This document shows positions 8,748 to 19,486 of a stretch of 64,000 bases of DNA, piece after piece; position 1 is the stretch's first letter, and each line of letters begins with the position of its first letter. The notes beneath the pieces are model-generated. The model saw nothing but the letters and a program-made list of their open reading frames with translations, was not told where the DNA came from and searched no databases. The translations under genes and the position numbers were made by a program. Source of the DNA: Branchipolynoe longqiensis (lineage: Eukaryota; Annelida; Polychaeta; Phyllodocida; Polynoidae); the NCBI GenBank assembly GCA_030323885.1, contig CM059202.1:45774849-45838848 (forward strand), read 5' to 3'.

Positions 8748-9469
8748 CTTAATGGAATCTGAGCCTTCAGATGTTTAGTTGACGCTTACTTTCCTCACTA
8801 GTATGGCGATATATGGGAAGTGTAAAGTGAAGACGGTTGTAAAGTCCAATGCTCGAATCTGTGGCTGTGCAGGCAGGCTATGGTGAAATCAATACAGACA
8901 AAGAGAAAGGAAGAGTATAAAGTGTAAAGAAGAAGAGAGAGTCCAGCCCTCTGGTTTATTATTTTTATGGTTATATGGGTTCATTGTATAGTATCACCCC
9001 ACCCCTTTCCCCCAATGGGAAACAAGCATTCTTGGCCCTACCAATAGGGATCCAACATTCCTGGTCCCCATGACTACCAGTGGTCTTCCCACCACCACCA
9101 AGCTGGATGGCTCCATGGCCACCACCAACCTAGACCTTTGAGTGTGGTGATCCCTATCCCAGCAGAGGGGGTAGGCCCTGAGTGCACCCACACCAAGACT
9201 TTCCAGCACCACTATGTCTATTTACATCCCACTCAGGCACCACCAACCCATACATATACATATATATATACACATGCGCCTGGTCATGTACACCGATCAG
9301 TAATAGAACATTTGCATTCCCCCCCATGCTGAATATCGGAATATTTTACGCAGTGTTGTACCTGTGTCACATGACTAAACTAGCTCTCAGTGTTGTACTT
9401 TTACCCGCATGTTGAATGTAGTTACTAACAGAATGCTATTAAAAAAATCTTTTTTTTAAATTAACAGTT
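8748..9469. other. Unassigned sequence, no gene recognised
   Basis: No supported gene. Contains AT-rich stretches, a CA/TA microsatellite at about 9250-9275 and a 'CCACCACCACCAAG'-type simple repeat near 9090. Nothing else stands out. Confidence 0.4.
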
Positions 9470-10215
9470 GATTGTTATTATTGTGTTACATTGATTACTG
9501 CCGTCTCCTCTTGCTTTTTCTGTTTCTCTATCTCTCTTTTTCTCTCTCTTCCTCCTTTCCCCCTCTTTCTATTCCGTCCCCCCTCTCCATCTCCCTCCCT
9601 CTCTCTCTCCCCTCACTCTCCCCTCCCTCTCTTATTCTCCCCCTCTCACTCTCACCCTCTCTCGCTCTACCCCTCACTCACTCCCCTCATCTCTGCCACT
9701 CTCTCCGCCCCTCCCCCCCCCCTCTCCCGTGCCTATCTCCCTCTCTTCCTGGCCTCTTCTCTACCCCTCTCTCTGCCATTCTCTCCGCAGCTTTTCTTTC
9801 CCCCCTCTCTACTCTCCTCTTCTCTCCCTCTATCTCTCTTTTGTTTTCCTCATTTCTATCCGTTCTTCTGTCCCATTATCTTTTCCTCTCCCCCTCTCCT
9901 CTCTCCCCTAAAAGGTTTATAATTATTGTGTATCGCTTTAATTACTGCTGGGTCCACTATCGATTTGACCCTTTCCCTCTCCTTTCTCTCTCTGTCGCTC
10001 TCTTCCCTCCTTCCCTCTTCCTTTTCTCACCCATCCATCTTTCTCCTTCCCCTCCTCCCTCCCTCTCCCCCTACCTATCCCGTCCCTCCCCCTCTCCCAG
10101 CTTGCCTCCCTTCCCTCCCCCCCCCCCGTCCTTCATCCTCCATCATAGTATATATCCCTATCTCTCCCTTCCTTCGCTTCTCCCCCCCCCCCCCCCCCAA
10201 TCTCTCCTTATACGC
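9470..10215. repeat. Polypyrimidine (CT)n-rich tract
   Basis: About 700 bp of CTCT/CCCT sequence with two poly-C runs (about 10110 and 10180). A motif 'TTATTATTGTG....TTACTGC' occurs at ~9474 and again at ~9920, suggesting a tandem duplication of ~445 bp. Long open frames here (Ser/Pro/Leu only) are compositional. Confidence 0.85.
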
Positions 10216-10250
10216 ATGCTCTGCCTCGTCCTCACCCTAATGTAGAATAC

Positions 10251-10799
10251 CTACCTAAGAGAGGTGACTTTGTGAAGTCCTGTTGTAACATGGCTCTCTG
10301 GGACAACACTTTGTAACACTTACCTAAGACAAGTGACTTTGGGAAGTCCTGTTGTAACACCGCTCTCTGGGACAACACTCTGTAACACCTACCTAAGACA
10401 GGTGACTTTGTGATGTCCTGTTGTAACACGGCTCTCTGGGACAACACTTTGTAACACCTACTAAGACAAGTGACTTTGTGAAGTCCTGTTGTAACACCGC
10501 TCTCTGGGACAACACTCTGTAACACCTACCTAAGACAAGTGACTTTGGGAAGTCCTGTTGTAACACCGCTCTCTGGGACAACACTTTGTAACACCTACTA
10601 AGGCAAGTGACTTTGTGAAGTCCTGTTGTAACACCGCTCTCTGGGACAACACTCTGTAGCACCTACCTAAGACAAGTGACTTTGTGAAGTCCTGTTGTAA
10701 CACCGCTCTCTGGGACAACACTTTGTAACACCTACCTAAGACAGGTGACTTTGTGAAGTCCTGTTGTAACACGGCTCTCTGGAACAACACTTTGTCACA
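10251..10799. repeat. 70-bp minisatellite, ~8 units
   Basis: Units of 69-70 bp: 'TACCTAAGACAAGTGACTTT', 'GTGAAGTCCTGTTGTAACAC', 'CGCTCTCTGGGACAACACTT'. The variants 'GTGAAG' versus 'GGGAAG' and 'ACCTACC' versus 'ACCTAC' distinguish units. E2 begins immediately after the last unit. Confidence 0.9.
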
Positions 10800-11496
10800 C
10801 AGGGATGAAAGATCTGCGCCATTTTCATGGATTTCCGCCGTTTTTGGTATGCGCCGATAACGGGTAAAGAAAATGCCAATATATATGACTGCTCCATCCT
10901 GATATGGCCTTTTTTTTTTTCTTGAAAATTTATACTGCCTATCATGGATAAGTCTGATTAGACTTGTTTTCCCCATGAGACAGTTTGTTGATAGAAAGCC
11001 CGAGCCTACACTTTTACCGACCCAAGGGATTTTTAACCTCCCACACCACATAGATATGGTATGAGAGCAACTAACTGGCCTTTGATGACGCTGTAAGTTG
11101 TACACAGCGGTGGAAATCCAAATTGGCAGAGGTGGGGGCACGGGGAATCGAACCACTGACCTCCAGATTAGGAGTCTGACCTAGAAAAAAAGTCAGACAC
11201 TCTAACCACTCCGCCACAGAGAACACCATAGATGTTACTAGAGCGTAAAAACCTCAACAAACAATATATGACAGCAATTGTTTAGTTAAAATCCCGTTCT
11301 CACATGACCTTAGATGTTGTTAGAACACAAAGAAAAGTTAGGCATGAGCGACAATATAATCACAAGAAGCAGAGTTTGAACCTGACTCCAGCCATTTTTC
11401 CGTGATTCCCGGACAATGCTAATCCTAGGGGGGGAAGGCGGAAATCCGCGTTTCCGCGGAAATTCGGCCTCATTTCCGCGTTTTTTGCCATCCCTG
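10800..11496 (+). mobile_element. E2: CAGGGATGAAAG-family MITE with nested SINE-B
   Basis: Left end 'CAGGGATGAAAGATCTGCGC', right end 'TTTTTTGCCATCCCTG'. The right TIR lacks the 'GGAGACCACTTT' block present in E1/E3. Internal landmarks ('ATATATGACAGCAATTGTTT', 'CCTTAGATGTTGTTAG') place it in the same family. SINE-B at 10910-11223 interrupts it. Confidence 0.75.
10910..11223 (-). mobile_element. SINE-B, full length, nested in E2
   Basis: On the minus strand: class-II-like tRNA head 'CTCTGTGGCGGAGTGGTTAG', B box 'GTGGTTCGATTCCCC', body 'CCAATTTGGATTTCCACCGC', and tail ending 'AAGAAAAAAAAAA'. A Pol III transcript structure is expected; the source tRNA is probably a Ser/Leu type. Confidence 0.85.
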
Positions 11497-11727
11497 GTTT
11501 CATTCACCAAAGTGTTGTTCCAACTAGGATATAACCAGAGTGGAGAGCATGTGTACACGACAAAGTGTCCAGTCTCTCAGCAGGCAGCAAGTTGAGACGC
11601 GTCGGGACTTAGATCTCAACTGTGTCAACAGGAACCTGCTTCATGTCGTCCTCATATGACCTTAGATTGTTGCCAGGACGTTAAACTCCAATAACCAAGC
11701 CAAGCCTGCTTCACTGATTTTTAGTAC
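11497..11727. other. Spacer with SINE-A tail fragment
   Basis: Mostly unassigned. A SINE-A tail fragment ('CATATGACCTTAGATTGTTG', 'CCAGGACGTTAAACTCCAAT') lies at about 11655-11695. Confidence 0.5.
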
Positions 11728-12738
11728 ATGGGTCGTTCTCAGTCAGAAACTGTGTGCCACATTTTTGACGTGAGAACCAAAAGTGAAAACATTCCAAATA
11801 AGGCCAAATGTATATTAAATATATTAAAAGGAAGTTGGTGATCGTCCTTTTGATGACACAAAGCAGGGTTGGGTGGGCGGTTTTTTTTAAATTAAAATTT
11901 TTTTCAGTATTTTTTGTTTTGTTATTGAACCACCCTAGACTGATAAAAGGAGTACATGTCATTCACGTACACATCACAATGTTTTCAGTCAAACAATGAA
12001 CACCGTATTCTCATTTAGAAATGGATTATGTCATACAGTTCTAGAAGTTTCAAATTTGGAAATCAAAATATTTTAATTTTGACATATGTTTGAGGCCTCC
12101 CGACATGGAAAACAACCATACAGTTATGTAATGGTATCTAAAACTTACGAAAGTTGAATTGCTGTTAGCCGGACACATTTTTAACAGTTTAAAAAAGAAT
12201 TAAAAATCAGGGGCGGGCAATCTTTTTGAGGGGGGGGGGGGAGGGAGAGGAGCCTAATAGCAGAATCCATGTGTTGTGCATATGTCTGAGTTGAAGAATA
12301 AAAATTCACTTTTTTATTTTGATCTCATAAAAATTGAGAAAAAAATGTTAAAATTAACCATGTAACATCCATCCATAACATCATTTTAACAAACATCCAT
12401 AACATTATTTTAACACACACAACAAATTCAAATGAGATTTTATTGATTACAGTTAAGCAAAAATGGTTGTCTTTCAAGAAAAAAATAATTTAAAGTCTGG
12501 ATAGATGTATGGTGTCGATTTGCACATTTTCACTTTTTCACTTAAGCACAAAATTATATAAGTATATTTTGGATACACATTGTGAGAAAGATTAAATGCA
12601 TGTTGTATTACTAACATACTTAATACAAAAAGGCAACAATAACTATTTGACTTGCTACTGCCAAAAAAAGGCTTAATCATTAACAATGTCATCTGGAAAC
12701 CAAAAATATGTTGTACACAGTTTTTGAGAATGACCCAT
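11728..12738. mobile_element. ~1-kb non-autonomous DNA transposon with ~40-bp inverted ends
   Basis: Left end 'CATGGGTCGTTCTCAGTCAG' then 'AAACTGTGTGCCACATTTTT'; the right end is the complement, 'AAATATGTTGTACACAGTTT' then 'TTGAGAATGACCCATA'. The interior is AT-rich with no transposase. The motif 'TAGCCGGACACATTTTTAAC' at 12166 recurs at 18832 ('TAGCCCGACGCATTTTTAAC'), so the family is dispersed. The superfamily is not assignable from these ends. Confidence 0.6.
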
Positions 12739-12840
12739 ATCACCGCTCAATGCTGCCCCCTGTCGGTGCTTCTATGAACCTTCATAAATAGTGAAAACGT
12801 GGATAGAATTAAGAAAAACTAACCATACAAGTAACTCTGT

Positions 12841-13190
12841 CCATCATCATCATCATGCTGTCGGTAGTGATGTGACAAAGTCTGCTTTCATTACTTGACT
12901 GCTGCTCTCCATTTAGCTCTGTGCTGTGAGAGTGATGTCCATGAGTCGGTCTTAATGTCTCTCATCTTCAGGTTTCTCTTCATGATATCCTTGAACCGGA
13001 GATGATGGCGCCATCTCTTTCTGGCACCAGAAGACAGTTGAGAATAGGGGATCTGCTTTGGTAGCCTGTCTGATGACATCCTCATGAAGTGTCCAGTCCA
13101 CCGGAGATTCTTTTTGATCAGAAGATCTTCCATAGAGGGCAGCCCCGTCTGTTCGAGTACGGACGGGGCTGCCCTCACTGTCCACACAGA
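12841..13190 (-). pseudogene. LINE reverse transcriptase C-terminal remnant with (CAT)n tail
   Basis: The minus-strand frame 13187-12891 reads 'KKNLRWTGHFMRM', 'DRLPKQIPYSQLSSG', 'RHHLRFKDIMKRNLK' and 'HRAKWRAAVK'. This is the well-known C-terminal tail of one group of non-LTR retrotransposon proteins (LRW-GH-RM, RLPK, RFKD, WR). The 3' end 'CTTTGTCACATCACTACCG' followed by an ATG/CAT repeat matches the 3' ends at 18430 and 57510. Only ~95 codons survive. A 13-bp inverted repeat (13137-13149/13162-13174) sits at the truncated edge. Confidence 0.75.
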
Positions 13191-13429
13191 TCCTAATGTC
13201 TATTGCTAGTGTATTTTAGAATCAGTGTCCCTGGTCTGTCTCTCGAACGCAGTGTAGAAAGGACGATGACAAGAAGAAATGTATGCGTCCATGTTTTAAT
13301 CACATTCTCCGCCCACCGTGACGTCACAGAACCAACGGCCTGGTTGAAACTGCAACAAACAAAACAACATCCAATGAAGTGTTTTGTCGTTAAGGGGGTT
13401 TGACATCGGTACAAAGTTATGCAGATGTA

Positions 13430-13830
13430 TTATTGTAGTAGTCTGCATTGACCTCTCAGGCAATGAGCCGCATAGACAGGTAGGCGTGGCTAGTGTGGTG
13501 GCATCAGGGCGCCTAGGTGGTTTAATGGTTAGTGTAGTAGTCTGCACTGACCTCTCAGGCAAGGAGCCGCATAGACAGGTAGGCGTGGGTAGTGTGGTGG
13601 CATCAGGGAGCCTAGGTGGTGTAATGGTTAGTGTAGTAGTCTGCATTGACCTCTCAGGCAAGGAGCCACATAGACGGGTAGGCATGGGTAGTGTGGTGAT
13701 ATCAGGGAGCCTAGGTGGTGTAATGGTTAGTGTAGTAGTCTGCATTGACCTCTCAGGCAAGGAGCCGAATAGACAGGTTGGCGTGGGTAGTGTAGTGACA
13801 TCAGGGAGCCTAGGTGGTGTAATAGTTAGC
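13430..13830 (+). repeat. SINE-Q leader array (~4 units of ~99 bp)
   Basis: Head-to-tail units 'GTAGTAGTCTGCATTGACCT' ... 'CATAGACAGGTAGGCGTGGG' ... 'GGTGGTGTAATGGTTAGT'. The last unit runs into a complete SINE-Q head at 13805. Confidence 0.9.
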
Positions 13831-13915
13831 ATGCTAGCTCCGGAATGGCAAGATATGTGGGTTCGATTCCTGCTCTAGGCGCAATATTTCCCATTTTCAT
13901 CACCAACCACGACAG
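13803..13915 (+). mobile_element. SINE-Q head ending the array
   Basis: tRNA-Gln-like: A box 'GGTGGTGTAATAGTTAGC', B box 'GGGTTCGATTCC', closing 'CTCTAGGCGC' that pairs with 'GCCTAG', then body 'AATATTTCCCATTTTCATCA'. Truncated after that. Confidence 0.8.
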
Positions 13916-14255
13916 TATTGATGTAGAGAATAATATACAACGTGACATAATTATCAATAATATAAACTATATATCAGGTGTTGTCATTTTTATAGTGTCT
14001 TTTTTGTTATGAAGGTTATGACATGTTTTTAATTAATGGGTTTAAAAATAGATTTATGATGGGTATAATAGTGACATGTTTTAAAATAGTGGGTTTTTGA
14101 TTGATTGCATGTTGTTGACAATCAAGCACAGGGGTGGGTGGGTGGAAGTGTGGGTGGATTTGGAGGAGGTGTTGCTGTGAGGACAGTCAGTGTGAGTGTT
14201 ACTGTTTTCCCGGCGTTGGTAGGCGAGGAAGACTAGCACGGTGAGGTGTATTATC

Positions 14256-14328
14256 ATTGGCTGTTGGGTTTTTGAGGTCAGCCAATCAGAGTGGGCGAGA
14301 ATAGAACTAAAAGGCAGTCTGTGATTGG
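14256..14328. promoter_or_regulatory. Cluster of three CCAAT boxes
   Basis: ATTGG at 14256-14260, CCAAT at 14282-14286 (context AGCCAATCAGAG, an excellent NF-Y match) and ATTGG at 14324-14328 (GATTGGCTGG). Such spacing occurs in NF-Y-driven promoters, but no transcript start or gene is visible next to it. Confidence 0.35.
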
Positions 14329-14503
14329 CTGGAGTCCTGGGAGACTGCGTGCTTTGCCGTCCTCTGACAGAAAATGTTTGATATTTAAGCAGTATTTTAA
14401 CAAATTTAACAAAACAAGTTGACACCCATCTTGATATAAACGCTTGATATAACCCCAATGTGCAAACTGTTGTTAATGAGGCTGATGTCACAATGGAAAC
14501 AAC

Positions 14504-14895
14504 AGTTCTGGTTCCGATCACTGAAGTTAGCAACGTTGAACCTCGTCAGTACTTGGATGGGTGACCACCTGGGAATACAAGGTGCTGTAGACATCCTGAT
14601 ACAGGCTTATAGCCTATTTAATCAGTAGTGGATAAGTAATAGTTGAGCCTCGTCAGTACTTGGATGGGTGACCACCTGGGAATACAAGGTGCTGCAGACA
14701 TCCTGATACAGGCTTATAACCTATTTAATCAATAGTGGATAAGTAATAGTTGAGCCTCGTCAGTACTTGGATGGGTGACCACCTGAGAATACAAGGTGCC
14801 AAGAGATCCTGATACAGGCTTATAAAAGTAATAGTTGAACCTTGTCAGTACTTGGATGGGTGACCACCTGGGAATACAAGGTGCTGTAGACATCC
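14504..14895 (+). rRNA. Tandem of four 5S rRNA 3'-half pseudogenes
   Basis: Copy 1 (14504-14592) covers roughly the last two thirds of 5S: 'GGTTCCGATCACTGAAGTTA', then 'TCAGTACTTGGATGGGTGAC' and 'CACCTGGGAATAC'. Copies 2-4 (about 14643-14700, 14752-14805, 14836-14892) keep only the last ~55 bp including the C box. The spacer 'ATCCTGATACAGGCTTATA' follows each copy. Positions 1-~35 of 5S are absent, so none is functional. Alternatives are a 5S-derived SINE (SINE3-like) remnant, or a recombined 5S cluster. Confidence 0.85.
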
Positions 14896-14952
14896 TGATG
14901 ATGAGGGCTTATAGTTAAAGCTTACAAAGTCAGTAGCGCATATCATAAAAAA

Positions 14953-15389
14953 CAGGGATGAAAGATCTCCGCAATTTTTTCGGATTTCCGAGATATTTGA
15001 CATTTTTTTATTAGCATTCACAAAACACCAAGGATATATATATGATAGCAATTGGTCAGTCCGAATCCTGTTGTTATATGACCTTAAATATTGCTAGGAC
15101 ATAAAACCAGCACAAGGAAAGAGGAATTGGCAGCATGAAAGATCTCCAGGGATAGTCTACTGACTGATCAGTGAAATGGAGCGAGGATATTGCTAGGATA
15201 GTAGTTGATGAAACCTGATTTCCGGGAATTTTCCTCTATTCCCTGACGAAGCTATGGCTAAGCCGCATTTTCGTGGAAATTTGCCTTCGGTTTCCCTTAT
15301 TTTAATAGTATTAACTAGGATAACGTGCTATTATTGGAGCAACATTATTAGATTTACGCTTATTTTGCCGGAGACCACTTTCATCCTAG
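14953..15389 (+). mobile_element. E3: CAGGGATGAAAG-family MITE
   Basis: Left end 'CAGGGATGAAAGATCTCCGC', right end 'GCCGGAGACCACTTTCATCC', 437 bp. Same internal order as E1/E2. A small internal copy of the end ('GCATGAAAGATCTCCAGGGA', 15133) suggests a further insertion or duplication. Confidence 0.75.
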
Positions 15390-15770
15390 ATAAAAGATTT
15401 ACCCCGCTACTGTTCTGTACAGTCGGGGGGATGAACAACTCATTAAAAGAAAGTGCCGAAAGGCTGAGTAAATGAAATCAGTTCATAAATTCTTAATTTA
15501 AAAAGCAAAAAATATATTGTTCACATACATCTTCATATTTACCCGCTACTTCTGATTTGACAAATATAATTAAACACACTTTAAAAGTGAAATCGACAGC
15601 ATTCTGTGGTCGCCATCTTGTCTTTTTGCATTCTCTTCCATTTCACTAACTCTGTACCAATGGAGGTAGACGTTAAATACTGGAACCAGGAATTCCACTT
15701 CCTGTTCCATACTAAAGCAGTTTTCGCTCATATTATACTAGGTTGTCATTCACCCCTGCTCTAGGTTGAG
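15390..15770. other. No gene seen
   Basis: AT-rich unassigned DNA. A short 'CGCCATCTTG' (YY1-like) occurs at about 15610 without supporting context. Confidence 0.4.
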
Positions 15771-15773
15771 GTG

Positions 15774-16195
15774 AAGATTTTATTTGAAGATTGACACGTT
15801 GGTGTATTTGTTTCGCTCACCAGGAGACCAGCTCTCCGGTAACACCAGTCCCTGTTTCAGGTTCATGTCCCGCATGAAACCCAAACAATGCCACAAACCA
15901 GGAGAATGTCTCCACGGGCCTAAATTACCCCCAATAAGTGTAAATAAATCAAATTTTACTTTAGGTAGGGGGGAATATTTGATCCTCTTTCATCCGTGAA
16001 GATTGACGCATTGGCATTTTTGTTTCACTCACCAGGAGACCAGCGCTCCGGTAACGCCAGTCCACCCGGAGCCCAGTCCCTGTTTCAGGTTCACGTCCAA
16101 CCCGAAGAACAAGAAACGCCACAAATCAGCAGAATCTCTCCGCGGGCCTAAATTACCCACAATAAGTGTAAATAAATCACATTTTAAAATTTAAG
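15774..16195 (+). repeat. Tandem duplication of a ~210-bp unit
   Basis: Unit 1 (15774-15975) and unit 2 (16000-16195) share 'GTGAAGATT..', 'CTCACCAGGAGACCAGC', 'CCCTGTTTCAGGTTCA', 'GGGCCTAAATTACCC' and 'AATAAGTGTAAATAAATCA'. Both keep an open frame over the second half ('GPKLPPISVNKS' and 'GPKLPTISVNKS'). No known domain is recognised. Confidence 0.7.
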
Positions 16196-17270
16196 CAATT
16201 TGACCTTGTCAAATCCTTCCAGGGATGCCAGTTTGTAGGGATTCAAAAGAATATATATTGTTGTCTTTTATTTGCTATTTTGTTTGTCTGCTTTGGTTCA
16301 TTTTTGTCCTCTATATGTTAAGGGAATCAAATTACTTTCTTCTTGGATAGGTCACGGGTGCTGATCCCCACCCCCCCCCCTCCCCTCCCCCACCCCCCGC
16401 AAAAAAAAGAAGGGGGAAAAAAGAATCACTTATTTCAGACATTTATTGAGCTATTTTTCCCTCATTCTCTTCTCACCTTAATTTTATTTTTATTTTTTTT
16501 AATTTATGGACAAACTAAACAATTCTTAATCATACGGTATGCTATACACATAGCACTCCCTCTCCACACTGCCACAATAAATATGAATTATATCTTGATA
16601 TTTTTTGTTTCATGTTTCACCATACACCCTCAGTCAGTAAGACTGGGGGGAAAAGTTGTTGAAATATTATAATAATTGCTTCGTGAAAATATATTTCTTT
16701 TGATCATTTTTGTTTTTCTTTATATCCATCACTCTCACACAAAAGGTCAAAGTGTTTTGGATGTTACTCCATCAACCTCCCTGGCATCCCTGGTCTTATC
16801 TCCTTTCTTTTTTGTATTGTTCCTGTGGCTGGTTTCTGTGACTCTGTGACTGGTTTCTGTGACTTACTTTGCCGCTACTCCATGCAGGTTGGGTGTTGGA
16901 GTTTTACATCCTCGAAACATCTAAGGTTTGCTGGCTGTTGTGTTGTGTATAATTTATGCATCTATATATTCTGTACTCTTGTCAGCTTTGATTTTTTTAA
17001 AATTATTTGTATACTATACTTTGTTCATTAAATACCTGAACATATAGTGTTGATAGCATTCTCTCTATTGTAATTCTAATACCCCCCATGTGCCCCCCCC
17101 CCCTCCATCCTCCCCTCCTCCCCTCTCCACCCCGCATGCTCCTCCCCCCCCCTCCATGAAATGATCAGTCTAATACAACTTGATATCAGAATGACCCTAC
17201 GCTCTGTGTCACATTGTTGTGTGTCGTCAACTGTATGTTTAACTACATTGAAATTGTCAACTTTATTATT
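16196..17270. other. No gene seen; low-complexity pieces
   Basis: Contains poly-C/A runs at 16367-16415, a motif 'TTTCAGACATTTATTGAGCT' at 16433 that recurs at 19401, and a C/T-rich patch at 17085-17155. No supported ORF. Confidence 0.4.
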
Positions 17271-17286
17271 AATTCCTTCCATAACA

Positions 17287-17636
17287 GTTTGTTTGTTGTT
17301 TGTTTGTTGTTGTTTTACGTCCTAGCAACATCTAAGGTCATATCAGGACGGGTACCGACATGTGACAGTGCGCACTCCTGGTGACTTTATAGTGCTGTCC
17401 CACTGGGAAACCAGGCCGCCGACACCATGACCTGGTATCCCACTCAGTCACATTATCCTGACACTGAGCACACCAGTCCTTGCCCTATCCTAATAATGCC
17501 GAGCGCCTGGCTAGGAGGCGACAAGTATCAATTTTAAAGTCATTGGTTTGACTCGACCGTTACTCGAACCCACGACCCCACGATCTACCAGCACGGGAGA
17601 CGGACGCTCTAACTCATTCGGCCATCCCGTCTGGGA
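17287..17636 (-). mobile_element. SINE-A, full length, with perfect 13-bp TSD
   Basis: Target duplication TCCTTCCATAACA at 17274-17286 and 17637-17649. On the minus strand: head 'GACGGGATGGCCGAATGAGT', B-box region 'GTGGGTTCGAGTAACGG', body 'AAACCAATGACTTTAAAATT', 'CAGTGTCAGGATAATGTGAC', then tail 'GACCTTAGATGTTGCTAGGA' and an (AAAC)n end. This is the best-defined copy of the family in the window and gives its boundaries. Confidence 0.93.
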
Positions 17637-17670
17637 TCCTTCCATAACAAAATAGCAGACAAGACAGATG

Positions 17671-17992
17671 TATAGAGGGGGTGTCATGACGTCACAGGAC
17701 AACTTTCGTTGGCCATATTGGATGACATACAGAAGGCTTGCAACTGCCTACACTGTGCTTATTTACTGATTTGTTGGTTTATTTGTCACTGTTTTGAGCA
17801 GTTTGGCCTCAGAAGTTGTTGCTAAAGTGCTATAAGTAAACACACTGGATGTAAACTGCCCAGAACCTCCCATAACACAAGAAAGCTCTGTTTTACTGCA
17901 TTTGCATGCATTCACAACATGGCATGGGAGGGTGCTCATAATCCAAGATGGCTGACCGCTGAGTGATGACGTCACGTGCACTCCCTCTATTT
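17671..17992. mobile_element. Short MITE with TATAGAGGGxG ends
   Basis: Left 'TATAGAGGGGGTGTCATGAC', right 'GTCACGTGCACTCCCTCTAT'. Both subterminal regions carry TGACGTCA (a CRE-like palindrome). About 320 bp and non-coding. The 'CCATATTGGATG'/'CATAATCCAAGATGG' pair extends the imperfect inverted ends. A TA-type duplication is likely but degenerate. Confidence 0.55.
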
Positions 17993-18059
17993 GGATCGAG
18001 ACTAAAACTCTGGCTGGCTATAAGCCCTACTGTTACATTTTATTGAGTATGAATGCAGT

Positions 18060-18480
18060 ACCTACCTGCTAAAATACCTCAGGGAGTTTGACGCCCCTGC
18101 CTTGCAAAGTTATAAACCACTGCCTTGTGGTACAGGTTCTTGATAGAACCAAAGGCTAAGGGAGCAAACCCTAACATAAAACCATGCTTCTGTGGCAGCA
18201 TTAAGGGCGGTGATGAATGGAACTCCCAACATCTCCCAGCCAGCTACTGCAGGGACAAATAGTTTGCGCCTGTCTTGACGTGTTCTTGCCAGTGTGAGAC
18301 CTCTATTTGCTCCCCGAGAGAGTGCCGCTAGTAACTTGCAAAAGCCAGCAGCACTTCAACACTTTGCAAGCAGCTTTTACGAAATGCACAACCGCACGAA
18401 ATAGCGGTGGTTAAGAAATAAAAGCAGTCTTTGTCGCATTGCGACCGACAGCCTGATGATGATGATGATGACATTTTATT
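18060..18480 (+). mobile_element. LINE 3' UTR remnant with (ATG)n end
   Basis: Ends 'AAGCAGTCTTTGTCGCATTG', 'CGACCGACAGCCTGATGATG', then ATGATG repeats. This is the same 3' end as the LINE remnant at 12841-13190 (minus) and the fragment at 57456. No reading frame remains. Confidence 0.55.
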
Positions 18481-19486
18481 GAGCAAAATGGGCGGCGAAA
18501 TGGGCAGATAGTAGGGGGGGGGGGTGTTGAGGAGGCGGCTGGAGGGAGGGGGCGGGGGAATAGGGAGCTGCTTGGAAGCAGACCTCCTGGTCTCCAGGCC
18601 GCACCCCAGCCTCCAGTAACCCAAGTACAAAGGAACATATCAACGGAGGTTACAGGAACAGTCGTGTAATAGAATAAGACAGCAAATAATAAACAGGGGA
18701 ATACATACATGAATAATATATGTATAAGTACTTTATACCTCACTACAACTGATAATAATGGCCATTGTTTGAATGTTGAACTCGGTTAACGGGTGCTTTA
18801 TTATCGTATATCGTATATTTCAATTCTAGGTTAGCCCGACGCATTTTTAACATTTTTAGGTTTTTTCTTGTTTTTTTTTAAATCAGAGGGAGGCGATTTT
18901 TCATGCACGGGCGAGGACGATCATCAATTTTTATAATTTGTTTGTGCCTAAAATGGGATTTCCGTTCCGCGGTGGCTCTGGAATGTGCATTGACCTTGAC
19001 CTTGGCTTCTTCGCCGCAGTCAATTCTCATCCCTCTAGTCACCAGGCCTCAAACCCCATATCAGGAAATATCTGGTGGGTGCTAGCAGGGCGTAGCTAGG
19101 CGTACACGCGTACGCCAAAACGTCCACATCGTTTTGTCCAAAAAAAATTAAAAAATAATAAAGCGACAGAGAGAGAGAGAGAGAGAGGAGGCATGTAGTA
19201 GTCCAGAGTATCGAAAACTCAAGTCTAAAATGTGTCAAATCTGCCAGCTTAAGCTTAAGCGGCCCCCTAAACCCCCTGCCGAAATTAGGAGTACACATCG
19301 TTAAAGGTCTAGCTATGCCCCTGGCTAGGGGTAGTGTTTTGTGGGGGGGGGGGTGGAGGGTTTGTTGTGTGTTTTTAAAAATAAGTTACCCTCACTTGTT
19401 TCAGACATTTATTGAGCTGCTTCTACACTATCAACATTGCCTTATTAAAAGGAGACTGAGACTTAATCAGTTGGGAGTGAGTCTTA
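18481..19486. other. No gene seen
   Basis: Unassigned DNA with a (GA)n run near 19159-19185, G-runs at 18515 and 19340, and a copy of the 'TAGCC.GAC.CATTTTTAAC' motif at 18832. No supported ORF. Confidence 0.4.

Noticed and set aside
9472..10245. A 257-codon Ser/Leu/Pro frame
   Set aside because: Translation of the CT-rich tract. Overlapping frames are equally open, and no domain is visible.
14504..14592. A functional 5S rRNA gene
   Set aside because: The first ~35 nt and part of the A-box context are missing, and there is a deletion in 'GTTAAGC' (reads GTTAGC).
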